From assembly GCA_019339365.1 (NCBI GenBank), contig CP079859.1:2418001-2482000 (forward strand): a stretch of 64,000 nt of DNA, read 5' to 3'. Under the pieces are notes generated by a model. It did no database searches. It saw only the letters and a list, made by a program, of their open reading frames with translations, and was not told where the DNA came from. Shown here in pieces: positions 37,903-46,995 of this stretch (position 1 is its first letter; every line of letters begins with the position of its first letter). The translations under genes and the position numbers were made by a program. Source of the DNA: Vibrio neptunius (GTDB lineage: Bacteria; Pseudomonadota; Gammaproteobacteria; Enterobacterales; Vibrionaceae).

Positions 37903-38631
37903 GTGCGTATTTTCACTCATCGCCAACCGTGCGTTCAGACCGCACGTCAGCTTATGGATCGTATTTGGAACGACAAAGTGACAGAGGCCGTGACCGACGT
38001 TATGACCTCCAACACTGTGATTGAAAGCCCGCTTCAACTGTCGGTCGGTTCCAGCTCTTTTTGTGAGACACTCAAAGTGTGGCAACGCGCCTTTCCGACG
38101 CTCGAATACAGGGAAGACCGGGTAACCACCTTCGACAACAACATCGTTATCGAATGGAGCGCCAAAGGCACACATTTAGGTGAATTTCTGGGCGTGTCCG
38201 CGACAGGCAAAGGACTGGTTTATCAGGGCCGCTCCCAATTGACGTTCGTCAATAATAAAGTCAGTCACTACGCGTCCGTTGTCGACACAAAAGGCCTGCT
38301 AAATCAGCTAATCGATGGCTATGCACCGAGCTCAGCATCGATAAAGTCAAACAAGGTGTCAGATGAATTGTATTCGATCATCCCGCAATTGCTTTCTCCA
38401 TTCTTAACTCGCCGTCAAGTCGAGTGCCTGTCGCTCTCGACTCTGAGTTTGTCAGTCAAAGAAGTAGCGTCGACGCTGCACATCAAAGACAGTTCGGTGC
38501 AAACCCACCTCAAGCGCGCCTTCGAGTTGCTCAACGTCAGCAACAAAAAAATGTTTATGGCCTACATCTGTGAAAACAACACGATTGAACTGCTGATCCG
38601 AATGGGCCTCTACCTCAAACAAGCCGCCTAG
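37903..38631 (+). CDS. One-component regulator: SnoaL/NTF2-like domain plus LuxR-type HTH
   Basis: A 242-residue protein. Residues about 15-140 look like a SnoaL-like polyketide-cyclase fold (VIESPLQLSVG, TLKVWQRAFPTLEYREDRVTTFDNNIVIEWSAKGTH split by strands). Residues about 165-230 are a GerE helix-turn-helix: LTRRQVECLSLSTLSLSVKEVASTL then SVQTHLKRAFELLNV. It has no receiver or autoinducer domain. The GTG at 37903 overlaps its own AAGGAAG site poorly; ATG 37954 is an alternative. It ends the plus-strand block and may regulate it, with the SnoaL domain as ligand sensor. Confidence 0.78.
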   Translation: MRIFTHRQPCVQTARQLMDRIWNDKVTEAVTDVMTSNTVIESPLQLSVGSSSFCETLKVWQRAFPTLEYREDRVTTFDNNIVIEWSAKGTHLGEFLGVSATGKGLVYQGRSQLTFVNNKVSHYASVVDTKGLLNQLIDGYAPSSASIKSNKVSDELYSIIPQLLSPFLTRRQVECLSLSTLSLSVKEVASTLHIKDSSVQTHLKRAFELLNVSNKKMFMAYICENNTIELLIRMGLYLKQAA

Positions 38632-38824
38632 TGCGTTCAAGGGTTCATTACCCTCTTACAAAACTAAGGAGTTAGAGCGAAACACACAAACCTGCAACAG
38701 CTCAAGTTGTCAGACGCAGCACGCCCATAACATTCGGCTTATCTATGCGTTAGACAATTTTTTTGAGGACACACTTAGCGTGATCATGAATCTGAGCCTG
38801 CTGCGATTCATATCGACTAGTGTC

Positions 38825-38998
38825 TTAGTGTTCAGAGCGCAAAGCCTTGATTTGACCGTAAAGCTCGTCCGCTTCTGCGGTCAGCCGCGAGTAGGTGCGA
38901 ATATCTCCACGTCGTTGGGCTTGCATCGCTTGTTCAAGCAACATGGAATGACGTTTCTTGAGCTTTTTCATCGGATTACTTTTAAGAAATGAAAACAT
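38825..38998 (-). CDS. DUF6435-like small protein
   Basis: A 57-residue protein found by reading the minus strand: MFSFLKSNPMKKLKKRHSML, then EQAMQAQRRGDIRTYSRL and an acidic end. It is basic at the N-terminus and helical throughout, matching what I recall as DUF6435 proteins found in Vibrio and Shewanella. AAGG lies 6 bases before the ATG. Function unknown. Confidence 0.75.
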   Translation of the reverse strand: MFSFLKSNPMKKLKKRHSMLLEQAMQAQRRGDIRTYSRLTAEADELYGQIKALRSEH

Positions 38999-39131
38999 TG
39001 TGACCTTCTTTGGTGTATTTTTTTACTCTATACGCACCCTCTCATCATTTAGGTCAAATATCCCCTATATTAGACGACATACACATGGCAATAATTCACC
39101 GAGTTTTCAGCCACCACCCTCGGATTCGGCC

Positions 39132-39614
39132 CTACCACGTTCTATCCAAGTCTTCACTGTAGAGTAGAATCGCACGCTGATAGGCGCTAATCGCATCGCT
39201 GTTAGTGGTCGATACAAGCAGCTCTAGCAATAACTCAACGGCTTGTTTAGAGCGGCCGACATTGTACAAGCACATCGCGTAGAAAGGACGCACCTCAATG
39301 GCATCTGGGTACTCACTCAGCGTTTGTTCAAAATAGTTCAAAGCGCTGGCGTACTCCCCTAGACTTCGATAAGTACTGGCCAAGCCAAATAATGCATCTA
39401 GACGCTCACAACTGGACAACTGCCCCGCCAGCGACGCTAAGTAATGCTTAATAGCCTCTTGCTCTTTGCCTTCATTGTCATAGGACCACGCGATCTGCAG
39501 GTGCGCTTTGGCAGCGTAATCTTCATCAGTCAATAATGTCCCCAACAAGGTTCTGGACTCGCAGTAATTTTCGCTTTGGCGCAACTTAATCGCCTGATTA
39601 ATGATATCTTCCAT
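39132..39614 (-). CDS. Tetratricopeptide-repeat protein
   Basis: A 160-residue all-helical protein with about three TPR units: KAHLQIAWSYDNEGKEQEAIKHY, ALFGLASTYRSLGEYASALNYF and RPFYAMCLYNVGRSKQAVELL (each shown in part). No signal peptide. TPRs bind peptides or proteins; partner unknown. Confidence 0.85.
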   Translation of the reverse strand: MEDIINQAIKLRQSENYCESRTLLGTLLTDEDYAAKAHLQIAWSYDNEGKEQEAIKHYLASLAGQLSSCERLDALFGLASTYRSLGEYASALNYFEQTLSEYPDAIEVRPFYAMCLYNVGRSKQAVELLLELLVSTTNSDAISAYQRAILLYSEDLDRTW

Positions 39615-39859
39615 ACATTCCTCTGGTATTCGCCCCGTTGCTAAGCGTTGTGTGTCCTCAATGAGTGTGAGTGCTCCTGTGTGTCACTTTACCTCGTTAC
39701 ACCAAGTGCCACCTATCAGCTGCTTTCGCTTTGGTGTGAAGGTATTGTCTCGAACATAGCGCCAAACACTGCACGCCGTCATCTAGCTCATAGTAGAAAG
39801 CAAGCCATCATCACAGCTTGGTTTATTCGCGCACCCTACTGATGCCCTAATGTGGACAG

Positions 39860-40666
39860 TTACAGACGTTTGTCAGGCCTTAAAACCTCCAACACGTCAT
39901 CGACCAAACGTTTTCGGCTCGATTGCGGATAGTCAACGGGCGAAAATGGCATGGCCACTTGATCGTATATCGAGACCCACTGAAGCCAATCGCATCGCTC
40001 TTGTTCAGTGTATGTGTTTTTTTGACCATTGTTCGTTATACGAGTCAGCGCCGCCACGGCGACTTGTTTTTCAATCAGTTTGGCAACACTAGATGGTTGA
40101 CGCACGCAAACCCCAAAAGTTCCTTGCAGGTGATGCTGCCAAGTGGAGGCGGCCATTGCCTGCAAGGTGTCCGAATCCTTCATCGCCTCTGCAAAGACTG
40201 TCCTAAAACCGACATTTGCGCTCGCCGTCTCTGCAAACGTCAACAAAAACTGACCACGAAGTTGGTCGGAAAGGTTGGGGATATTTTCATAATCTGGGAA
40301 CTGCCGCCTATGGCGGTGATACCAGTCAATGACACACGGGGAAAAATACTCATCGCTGACGCAGCCGTATGCTGAATGTTGGCCAAACACTTGCGTATAC
40401 ACTGAGCCCTTTTCTACTTTATATGACCATGATGGGATCATACCGGATGCGATAAGCTGGGTGAGCATTTCTGCGCGGACACTGAGCCTCTCCGCCAGCT
40501 CACTGCGGCGAAGATAATGAGTGTTCAAATAGTCTTGTAAGGGGAGAGATTTCAAAGGCTTTATCCTGATTGTCGCCGCGTCGCCACCAGCGATGCGAGC
40601 GTGGTTGTACGGGCCAACTTGTACCGCCCGTTCGATCATCTTCGGCTCAGTATATCTATACAGCAA
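39860..40666 (-). CDS. DUF6058-family protein
   Basis: A 268-residue soluble protein with LQDYLNTHYLRRSELAERLSVRAEML and ASGMIPSWSYKV, an N-terminal helix-turn-helix-like block as in MerR-like DNA readers, then YFSPCVIDWYHRH. I recall this as DUF6058, a family annotated near natural-product genes. The function is not established. Confidence 0.6.
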   Translation of the reverse strand: MLYRYTEPKMIERAVQVGPYNHARIAGGDAATIRIKPLKSLPLQDYLNTHYLRRSELAERLSVRAEMLTQLIASGMIPSWSYKVEKGSVYTQVFGQHSAYGCVSDEYFSPCVIDWYHRHRRQFPDYENIPNLSDQLRGQFLLTFAETASANVGFRTVFAEAMKDSDTLQAMAASTWQHHLQGTFGVCVRQPSSVAKLIEKQVAVAALTRITNNGQKNTYTEQERCDWLQWVSIYDQVAMPFSPVDYPQSSRKRLVDDVLEVLRPDKRL

Positions 40667-40702
40667 GACTTTACTTCGATGAGCATCGAACCGTGTATGT
40701 CT

Positions 40703-40733
40703 GTCCCCGTACTCTCAGGCTAAGCACGGGGAC
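40703..40733. other. Inverted repeat upstream of the DUF6058 gene
   Basis: GTCCCCGT and ACGGGGAC form a perfect 8-bp stem with a 15-base loop between the RNase T2 stop and the DUF6058 start. No T run follows. It may terminate or regulate. Confidence 0.35.
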
Positions 40734-40781
40734 ATTAGCCTCACTGATTGATTCAATAACGCTTATGATTTAGAACATCGT

Positions 40782-41873
40782 TCAACGCCCGATAGGATCG
40801 ATGTACACCTTTTCACCGCACTTTCCTTGCCTAAATTTCCCCGGCTCGGCCATATGAAGCAACGCGGCCAGTTCGGTCTGCTTTTCAACCTCCAGCGGCA
40901 GAGCGATTTGAAGTTCTGTTAAATAAGAACGCTTGGCGTGAGAGCGGCACTGAAGCCTTAACTGCTGATCGGTGTTTTGGCCAAACGCCGTTTGCCATGC
41001 GACTCTAAGATCTTTGACCGCCACCTCTTCACCAATGTGAGTTCGCACGAAGCGGGCAAACGACGACGTATTCACCTGTTCAAGCAACGCCATAGACTGG
41101 TTGTAGTAGCCATCAGCATCCCAAACCGTCTGACAAGTACCATGGTTGTGCCACTCATGTCGTTGTAGACACGAACCGTATTTCGCGCTTGGCATCGCTT
41201 GACCCAGTCGGCGACGAACGTCTTCTGACAACTCAACAGGCGGGTAATCACAGAATGTCGGCGTATTCGGGTTCTTCTCGGGTTTACCTTGAACGTCACC
41301 ACAATAGCCATACCACGGGCGTTTATTCTGCCCATTACATTTTGGGTGATTAGGCCACAGGCCATGAATAACAAAATTGCTAGCAAAATTAACGCTTTCA
41401 TCGCGCACTTCGCATTCCGGTTTCTGCTTAGGATCGTAATTGGAGACGGTCTGGCAAAAACCCGGCTGCCAAGACACCGCAAACACATACGAAGTCGCTT
41501 TCCCTGGAGTGCGGCAAAAGGTGCTAAGAGCATCTTGTTCCTGAGGCTTGCGTGCTTGATAGGTCGCCTCACCGCAGGAGGCATTGACCCAACGTAGTTC
41601 AGGCTCAGCACCTGGAACCGTGATCCGTACCCAAGACAGAACTGGAGAATCAATCACCTCGTTGATCTGATAATGACGCTGGGCTTGGGTCATCCACTGA
41701 CCAGGATTAGTCTGTTTGTTTTTACTTTGGTAGGCTGGGCAAGATTGGTTGGCTACAAAGGTACCGCTTGCCAGTTGGGGCGCGCCCGTCACTACCGGAG
41801 CCCACAATACACTCATCAGCAAGGCAATCAAAAGCCTGCAATACTGTACAAACCCTTTGTTAAAACGAATCAT
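40782..41873 (-). CDS. Secreted T2-family ribonuclease (RNase I-like)
   Basis: A 363-residue periplasmic or secreted RNase. A long signal region (LLIALLMSVLWAPVVTGA) precedes an extension with a Cys-bearing segment of about 100 residues that E. coli RNase I lacks. Then come CAS-I FVIHGLWPNHPKC and CAS-II HEWHNHGTC with the two catalytic His. Many Cys suggest disulfides. The enzyme cleaves RNA through 2',3'-cyclic phosphates without base preference. Confidence 0.92.
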   Translation of the reverse strand: MIRFNKGFVQYCRLLIALLMSVLWAPVVTGAPQLASGTFVANQSCPAYQSKNKQTNPGQWMTQAQRHYQINEVIDSPVLSWVRITVPGAEPELRWVNASCGEATYQARKPQEQDALSTFCRTPGKATSYVFAVSWQPGFCQTVSNYDPKQKPECEVRDESVNFASNFVIHGLWPNHPKCNGQNKRPWYGYCGDVQGKPEKNPNTPTFCDYPPVELSEDVRRRLGQAMPSAKYGSCLQRHEWHNHGTCQTVWDADGYYNQSMALLEQVNTSSFARFVRTHIGEEVAVKDLRVAWQTAFGQNTDQQLRLQCRSHAKRSYLTELQIALPLEVEKQTELAALLHMAEPGKFRQGKCGEKVYIDPIGR

Positions 41874-42172
41874 ATTCTTTTTCCTTTGACGTTGACTATC
41901 GGTGATGGATTGACCGCTTTATAGTAATGCATACAAACGCATAGGTTCGGAACCTTTGTAGGTTATTCTGCTATGATTGCTCGTTCCCAAACTGCTTTGG
42001 GTGGCAGTCATCATGGTCTAACGGATCTAACTTTTAGTTGATTGCATTGTGTTTTTCACCTTTAATTTTAAAAGTCCCCTCAGTTTCTTACTAAGAGGAC
42101 AAACACAATACGAAGCTGACGCATCATCAAAATGCCGCGGGTTGCGATTCCGACTTGAAATATGTGTGCTGT

Positions 42173-42655
42173 TTATTTGGCTAAATCTATCCACTGTCCC
42201 TGAGTAAGTTGACCTAAATTCTGTGGATTCAGCTTAAACACTGAACTGGGTGTTCCTGCTGCTGCCCAGATTTCGGAGTACTGATTTAGGTCTTGGTCTA
42301 AAATGGTGTGGACTGATGAATTGTGAGCGACGGGCGGTACTCCGCCTATAGCGTAACCCACTTTGTCACGTACAAAAGAAGCGTCGGCTTTGGTAAGAGT
42401 TATCCCCGTCGCTTGTTTGACTTTGTCAGCGCAAACCATGTTAGAGCCAGAGGCAACAACGAGCACAGGCTCACCTGTTTCTCCATGCTTAAAGATTAAC
42501 GACTTGGCTATTTGGGAAACTGTACACCCGATAGATTCAGCAGCATCCGATGCTGTACGTGTAGAATTAGGCATCTCCTGCACGACAAAATCTTGGCCGT
42601 TTTGAGATAAAAACTCTTGTACTTTCATTGACGAAGACTTCAGTTCCTTTGACAT
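42173..42655 (-). CDS. YbaK/EbsC-family aminoacyl-tRNA deacylase
   Basis: A 160-residue editing-domain protein: TASDAAESIGCTVSQIAKSLIFK, the substrate-pocket motif DKVKQATG, KVGYAIGGVPPVAH and IWAAAGTPSSVFKL. The family removes wrongly loaded amino acids from tRNA (Pro-, Cys- or Ala-type substrates). GGAG sits 6 bases before the ATG. It stands alone; the 300 bases to the RNase gene hold nothing I can name. Confidence 0.9.
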   Translation of the reverse strand: MSKELKSSSMKVQEFLSQNGQDFVVQEMPNSTRTASDAAESIGCTVSQIAKSLIFKHGETGEPVLVVASGSNMVCADKVKQATGITLTKADASFVRDKVGYAIGGVPPVAHNSSVHTILDQDLNQYSEIWAAAGTPSSVFKLNPQNLGQLTQGQWIDLAK

Positions 42656-42808
42656 ATACTCTCCTTAGTTTCGCTGACTGGACGATAAACATACCGCACT
42701 ATTGAAGGGTGAGCAACGCAAGATCAATACCGCCGCACACCATCTTAAACGTTAAAACGAATGGATAAAAAATATGCCATGCATTGCATTTTTCTCTTGA
42801 CGAATTTG

Positions 42809-43222
42809 TTAGCCATATTGACTGAAGTTTACCGATTCCTCCAATAAGTTTGTTAGAGGCAAAAACAACGGCTCAGGGAGTTGGTCCAGCTCAAACCATT
42901 GCCACTGCTTACATTTATCCGGCTCCATAACCTCTGGCTCTCCACTAGAACAAGAAGCTACCACGAACAATGTTACGTAGTGCTTACCTTCTTTTGCAAA
43001 AACATCATTGGTGAAACCTAGTTTGTTAAACGAGTCGACAGATAAACCTGTTTCTTCGAGTGTTTCACGCTTTGCGCATTCTTCAATACTTTCCCCCAGC
43101 TCAAGATGCCCGCCGGGTGTCGCCCATGTATGAGCACCGTGAGAACCAATACGCTCCCCGAGTAAAACACGTCCTTCCCTCAGAATGACCGCAGCGACAC
43201 CTACTCGTACTTCCTTATTCAA
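42809..43222 (-). CDS. NUDIX hydrolase
   Basis: A 137-residue NUDIX protein. The Nudix box GHLELGESIEECAKRETLEE is complete, ending in ETGL. The small size and AAVILREGRVLLGER start fit the MutT/nucleoside-diphosphate-sugar group often found in integron cassettes. Substrate unknown. Confidence 0.93.
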   Translation of the reverse strand: MNKEVRVGVAAVILREGRVLLGERIGSHGAHTWATPGGHLELGESIEECAKRETLEETGLSVDSFNKLGFTNDVFAKEGKHYVTLFVVASCSSGEPEVMEPDKCKQWQWFELDQLPEPLFLPLTNLLEESVNFSQYG

Positions 43223-43495
43223 ACTTTACTCCTTTTTGAAAACCTTTTATTCAATGTCACTAAGTAACAAATCCTAGACATCCACTCTCGTATTAGTCAC
43301 CAAATGTGGTAGATGTCTGTTTTAGTCGCAGAATATAAACGACCGCGAAAAAAAACGACAATTTAGCGAAGAAGATAGCGATGTTAAGTTGATTCTCTTC
43401 GCCAAGTGACAGTGTGAACGCGATAGAAACCTTACACCAATACTCCACATGCTGCATATCATGTTGGAAAAGGCGAATTGATTGCTTGTGTTATG

Positions 43496-43912
43496 CTACC
43501 TTGTCGCCATTGGATGATTGGGGTTTAATTGAAGAAGATCCCATAGGTTTCCATACAAATCTTCGAATACAGCGACCGTGCCATAGTCCTGTTCAGCTGG
43601 CTCTCGAACAAATTTAATACCTATCGCTTTCATACGTTCAAAGTCACGCCAGAAATCATCAGTATTGAGGAACAGAAAGACTCGACCGCCGGTTTGATTA
43701 CCAATGAAGTCATGTTGATCTGGTTTAGAGGCTTTAGCCAGTAACAAGGTAACACCATGAGAGTTTGGTGGTGCGACAACCACCCAACGTTTGTCTTGTT
43801 CAGGTTGATAAGTGTCTTCAATAAGCTCAAATTTGAGTTTGTTTACGTAAAAATCAATCGCCTCATCATAGTCTTTCACCACTAAAGCGACATGGACAAT
43901 GCTCTGTTTCAT
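43496..43912 (-). CDS. VOC-family protein
   Basis: A 138-residue VOC protein: VHVALVVKDYDEAIDFYVNKL, HGVTLLLAKA, GRVFLFLNTDD and VFEDLYGNLWDLLQ. The metal His is kept and the last position is Asp rather than Glu, so metal binding is uncertain. Typical cassette-type accessory gene. Confidence 0.85.
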   Translation of the reverse strand: MKQSIVHVALVVKDYDEAIDFYVNKLKFELIEDTYQPEQDKRWVVVAPPNSHGVTLLLAKASKPDQHDFIGNQTGGRVFLFLNTDDFWRDFERMKAIGIKFVREPAEQDYGTVAVFEDLYGNLWDLLQLNPNHPMATR

Positions 43913-44040
43913 CGTATTCCTTCGTTAAAGATGTCGACCGGCAGCATACCACAAACGTAAACATCCCTGCTTAAACACTGGCTAACGTTAGGAGTACCCT
44001 GCCGAGCGTTGTAAGCTGCTCTAAATTTCATAGTCGTTCT

Positions 44041-44811
44041 CTAGTCTTTACACCACACACTTCGGACACCAACACGAGAAAAACCAACCGCTTTACAATT
44101 CTTACTGCTCGTGCTGTTTGGCATGACATCCGTTAAAAGCACCTTTACACCCAGAGAGATGGCATCTGAGATTCTCGCTCTCAGCAAAGCGGTTTGACAG
44201 CCATTTGAACGAGAGTTCTCTTGTGTATACGCATTGGCTAATATTGCAAATTCATTGTCGATAAAGCTCGTTGCCCACGCACACGGCTCGCCATTTATTT
44301 TTGCAACATAACAACGAAAGGTATCTGTGCAGTAAAGCGAACGTTTCTTCTGCCAAATTGCATCTGAGCACTCTAGACCTGACGTTTTGAGTAAAGCTAG
44401 AAACGCATCGGCATTATCTTGTGTCCATCGCTCAACCGTTATCTCGTCAGATGCTTCTGCAATCGCTACGTAATTTACTGCTCTTAGTTCGAGAAATTCA
44501 TGCTCATAAGCTGGCACGAACTCATGGCTTGATAACCACGCCTGCAATTCATGGGTTTTGGCCTGTGGCTCGATAGAGATTTCTGGAGAAAAGCTATGCT
44601 GATACAAACTCAAATGGCTTTCTAAGCCTTCTTTAGAGACAACATCATGAATGATGATCTGGTTGTCATACTTACGTGTTTTGTCTACAAAAACTGAACA
44701 CCCTAGAGACTCAGCCGTAAAAAGCTCACTTTCTAAATCTGTGGAAAGAGTTCGCTGATTATTAAATTGAAAATAAGAGCCATATACATCTTTGACGCTG
44801 TTATCTTGCAT
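44041..44811 (-). CDS. GNAT-like acetyltransferase with N-terminal extension
   Basis: A 256-residue protein. The C-terminal 130 residues look like a GNAT domain: CYVAKINGEPCAWATSFID, EFAILANAYTQENSRSNGCQTALLRARI, then the terminal SKNCKAVGFSRVGV. The N-terminal half is less clear, perhaps a second degenerate GNAT repeat. Its upstream side borders an attC-like site, as for an integron cassette. Confidence 0.75.
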   Translation of the reverse strand: MQDNSVKDVYGSYFQFNNQRTLSTDLESELFTAESLGCSVFVDKTRKYDNQIIIHDVVSKEGLESHLSLYQHSFSPEISIEPQAKTHELQAWLSSHEFVPAYEHEFLELRAVNYVAIAEASDEITVERWTQDNADAFLALLKTSGLECSDAIWQKKRSLYCTDTFRCYVAKINGEPCAWATSFIDNEFAILANAYTQENSRSNGCQTALLRARISDAISLGVKVLLTDVMPNSTSSKNCKAVGFSRVGVRSVWCKD

Positions 44812-44833
44812 CGTTACCTCGATATTGAATGAC

Positions 44834-44909
44834 GTTTAACGCTCTGCTAAGGGTGAGCTACGCCTTATAAAAACACAACGCGGTGCGATTCATTCTTAAA
44901 CTTGTTACG
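44834..44909 (-). repeat. attC-like integron recombination site
   Basis: Read on the minus strand, GTAACAAG (overlapping the TAA stop of the SH3 gene) opens and CCCTTAGCAGAGCGTTAAAC closes the interval before the GNAT start. The terminal GTTAAAC fits the R' core GTTRRRY, and the stop codon inside the 5' core is usual for gene cassettes. Confidence 0.6.
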
Positions 44910-45246
44910 CGCGTTGTACCGAACGCACGGGTACCCAACCAATCTCTCCCGTTGACCTCGAAACGCGATACCACTCATTGAGCTCATACAGCACTGACAA
45001 GCTTTCGCCAATGACGGTGTTAAGCTCCACGTTATCATAATCTTGAAGCAAAATACCTTCAGAGCTGCCTTGCCTCTTTTCGATATATTGAACTGGCGCC
45101 CAGCCCTGCTCTCCTTTATTACTCGTGATAAAGATCCAGTTAGGAAATTCATCATCAATTGCACCCAGAGAGACTTTATCTCCTTGCTTCAAGTAAAACG
45201 GATCAGGGTATTCTGATACATGCTTTTCAATGGTCACTACTTCCAT
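44905..45246 (-). CDS. Two-SH3-domain cassette protein
   Basis: A 113-residue protein made of two small beta repeats: YPDPFYLKQGDKVSLG with WIFITSNKGEQGWAPVQYI, then VELNTVIGESLSVLYEL with WYRVSRSTGEIGWVPVRSV. The repeated GW(A/V)P at each repeat end is the bacterial SH3 pattern. GGAG lies 6 bases before ATG 45246, so the longer frame is rejected. Its stop is embedded in the attC-like site. It likely binds a peptide or wall ligand. Confidence 0.75.
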   Translation of the reverse strand: MEVVTIEKHVSEYPDPFYLKQGDKVSLGAIDDEFPNWIFITSNKGEQGWAPVQYIEKRQGSSEGILLQDYDNVELNTVIGESLSVLYELNEWYRVSRSTGEIGWVPVRSVQRA

Positions 45247-45401
45247 GATTTCTCCATAGTCTCCTACTTTCTTATTCTGCCACTTAAACATTTCACCTTA
45301 GAATAAAAGGAGTTCACCAAACGGCCTAAAATCTTTTAATTCACTGTATTTATTATTTTTTAAAGAAGAAACAATGACAACGCGCCCATTGATAGCGCTT
45401 A

Positions 45402-45788
45402 CTATAGTTTTTTTTCACTGACGGTTACTGTGTGCTGCAACAAAGCACACCCCAATAAAATCAGAGGAACGTTAGTGGTAACCGGATTAAAGGCCGCCAT
45501 TAGACTGAAAGGGGCCACAACTGACGCGAAAACCAACAGCCCAATCAAACCAACCAGATTAAGCACTTGAATGAATGTAATCCGATAAAACAGAATAAAC
45601 GCCAGCCCAAAGATGACCTCGCCAACCCCTGCGGCTTTAATCAACATATAGGTATGCTCATCGGAAAAACCTAAGCTACCCGTCATTGTTTGCTCTAATG
45701 GTGCAACTTGTAATAGTTTTGGAAACAATCCATGGTAAATCCACGTCAGTCCAATGACATAACGAGCTGATTGGATGATATTCAGCAC
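45402..45788 (-). CDS. DoxX-like membrane protein
   Basis: A 128-residue protein with four hydrophobic helices (RYVIGLTWIYHGLFPKLL; LIKAAGVGEVIFGLAFILFY; VLNLVGLIGLLVFASVV; VTTNVPLILLGCALL). The first helix YHGLFPKLL is typical of DoxX-like family members. Cassette-type accessory gene of unknown role. Confidence 0.8.
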   Translation of the reverse strand: MLNIIQSARYVIGLTWIYHGLFPKLLQVAPLEQTMTGSLGFSDEHTYMLIKAAGVGEVIFGLAFILFYRITFIQVLNLVGLIGLLVFASVVAPFSLMAAFNPVTTNVPLILLGCALLQHTVTVSEKKL

Positions 45789-45834
45789 ACTAATGCCTCC
45801 GGCAACTTACGACACTGCATTATTACGACTCCTC

Positions 45835-45866
45835 TTATAATTTCCATATAAAACAACCAGTAGATA
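45835..45866. mobile_element. Degenerate end of an IS4-type element
   Basis: TATAATTTCCATATAAAAC matches the terminal sequence found at two other places in the window (near 61230 and 62676) just before an IS4-type transposase start. Only this short end remains. Confidence 0.4.
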
Positions 45867-45973
45867 TACATCACCCATTCTAAACAGATGAATTTCGCCA
45901 AAAACATAACTGATGGGTTTGGTTTAATAGATCATGCCAACTGTGAACAGTCCGCTAGGAGAAACGCCTGTAT

Positions 45974-46372
45974 TTAAAGCCAAACCAGCCCAGTGTATGG
46001 TTTCGTTGTTAGGGATTTCAGCCTACTTTCAAGCGAACCTGAGTGTATCTCCAATTTGTTACCGTCAGGGTCCAAAATGTAGAGTGACTGTCCTTCACTT
46101 TTATTCTCTTTCCATACTTCCACCCCCGATGAAACGACACGCTTCGCAAAGGTTTCAAATTGTTCAGATGCAATATCGAAAGCGATATGGGTATAGTCAG
46201 TTTTTGCGCAGGGCGCATCAAGAGAAAGACAAAACCAGAGCTCGCCTACAGATAAGTAAGCCCCCTTATCCCATTTTGCATGAGCAGTGAAACCTAAAGT
46301 CTCTCTATAAAACTTAAGAGAGGACTCCAAATCACTCACTGCAATGGTGATATGATTTAATCCTAAAATCAC
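45974..46372 (-). CDS. fosA: FosA-family fosfomycin thiol transferase
   Basis: A 132-residue VOC-type enzyme closely resembling FosA. Metal ligands fall at His7 (GLNHITIAV), His62 (DYTHIAFDI) and Glu108 (NKLEIHSG), almost the same spacing as His7/His64/Glu110 in FosA. YLSVGELWFCLSL, VWKENKSEG and the C-terminal KPYTGLVWL are also FosA-like. It would open fosfomycin with glutathione in a Mn- and K-dependent reaction. The start is GTG 46372, with GGAGG 5 bases upstream; the frame before it is not conserved. It sits right after a shortened attC-like half-site. Confidence 0.9.
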   Translation of the reverse strand: MILGLNHITIAVSDLESSLKFYRETLGFTAHAKWDKGAYLSVGELWFCLSLDAPCAKTDYTHIAFDIASEQFETFAKRVVSSGVEVWKENKSEGQSLYILDPDGNKLEIHSGSLESRLKSLTTKPYTGLVWL

Positions 46373-46399
46373 CGCTTCCTCCATAAAACCCAACAATGG

Positions 46400-46464
46400 A
46401 ATGAAAAGTGCCAAGCGTTACGAATCTCTGTTGTGCGGTTTGCTGGAGGACACCTTCACCAAAC
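46400..46464 (-). repeat. Shortened attC-like half-site before fosA
   Basis: On the minus strand CAGAGATTCGTAACGCTTGGCA resembles the GATTCCCAACGCTTGGCA block of Vibrio attC sites (split here by one mismatch pair). The usual 3' half is missing: TTGGGTTTT runs straight into the fosA ribosome site. Confidence 0.5.
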
Positions 46465-46995
46465 CTATTGTTCATTTGCATGGTCTAGCTTCATCAACTT
46501 CAATCCAGATAATTTCCCTGCTCTTATAAATCGACGAAGAACTTCTGACTTACATATAAATCCACAGTATTCATCTGAGCCTTGATCCCAAAGCACCACT
46601 TGATAACCTCTTTCTTGCAGCCAACGATCATAAACCACTAATAAACTCCATACAGACGCACCTTCGACTGAGACATTAATATGAAATTTATCTTCCATGC
46701 TATAAGTCTTCGTCATTGCGTTAGCTTGGGCCTCTACCTCGTCAGTATCACACCAATCAATACGGAACATTAACCAGTATTTACTCTCATCAACTTCCCC
46801 AAGAGTAGACAAAAGCTTTTCATCAAAATGCTCACTCTTGCTTTGATCAAAGAAATCCAACACTTTAGCTTTATCATCACTAGGCAAAGGCGCAATAATA
46901 GCGGAAAGAAGCCATTTCTTTTCCTTTAATATATAACTACCAGCCAGCGTCAATAGCACTACTATGGCAATGAATAATTTCGCTATAAAAACCAT
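46465..46995 (-). CDS. Membrane-anchored hypothetical protein
   Basis: A 176-residue protein with an N-terminal hydrophobic anchor (FIAKLFIAIVVLLTLAGSY), then an acidic soluble domain with KYWLMFRIDWCDTDEVEAQ and VVYDRWLQERGYQVVLWDQGSDEYCGF. The latter block is reminiscent of DUF6630-like proteins, but I am not sure. Cassette-type accessory gene. Confidence 0.65.
   Translation of the reverse strand: MVFIAKLFIAIVVLLTLAGSYILKEKKWLLSAIIAPLPSDDKAKVLDFFDQSKSEHFDEKLLSTLGEVDESKYWLMFRIDWCDTDEVEAQANAMTKTYSMEDKFHINVSVEGASVWSLLVVYDRWLQERGYQVVLWDQGSDEYCGFICKSEVLRRFIRAGKLSGLKLMKLDHANEQ

Noticed and set aside
9902..38631. An andrimid-type gene cluster around the AccD paralogue
   Set aside because: No PKS, NRPS, aminomutase or carrier protein genes are present, so resistance without synthesis is the most I can claim.
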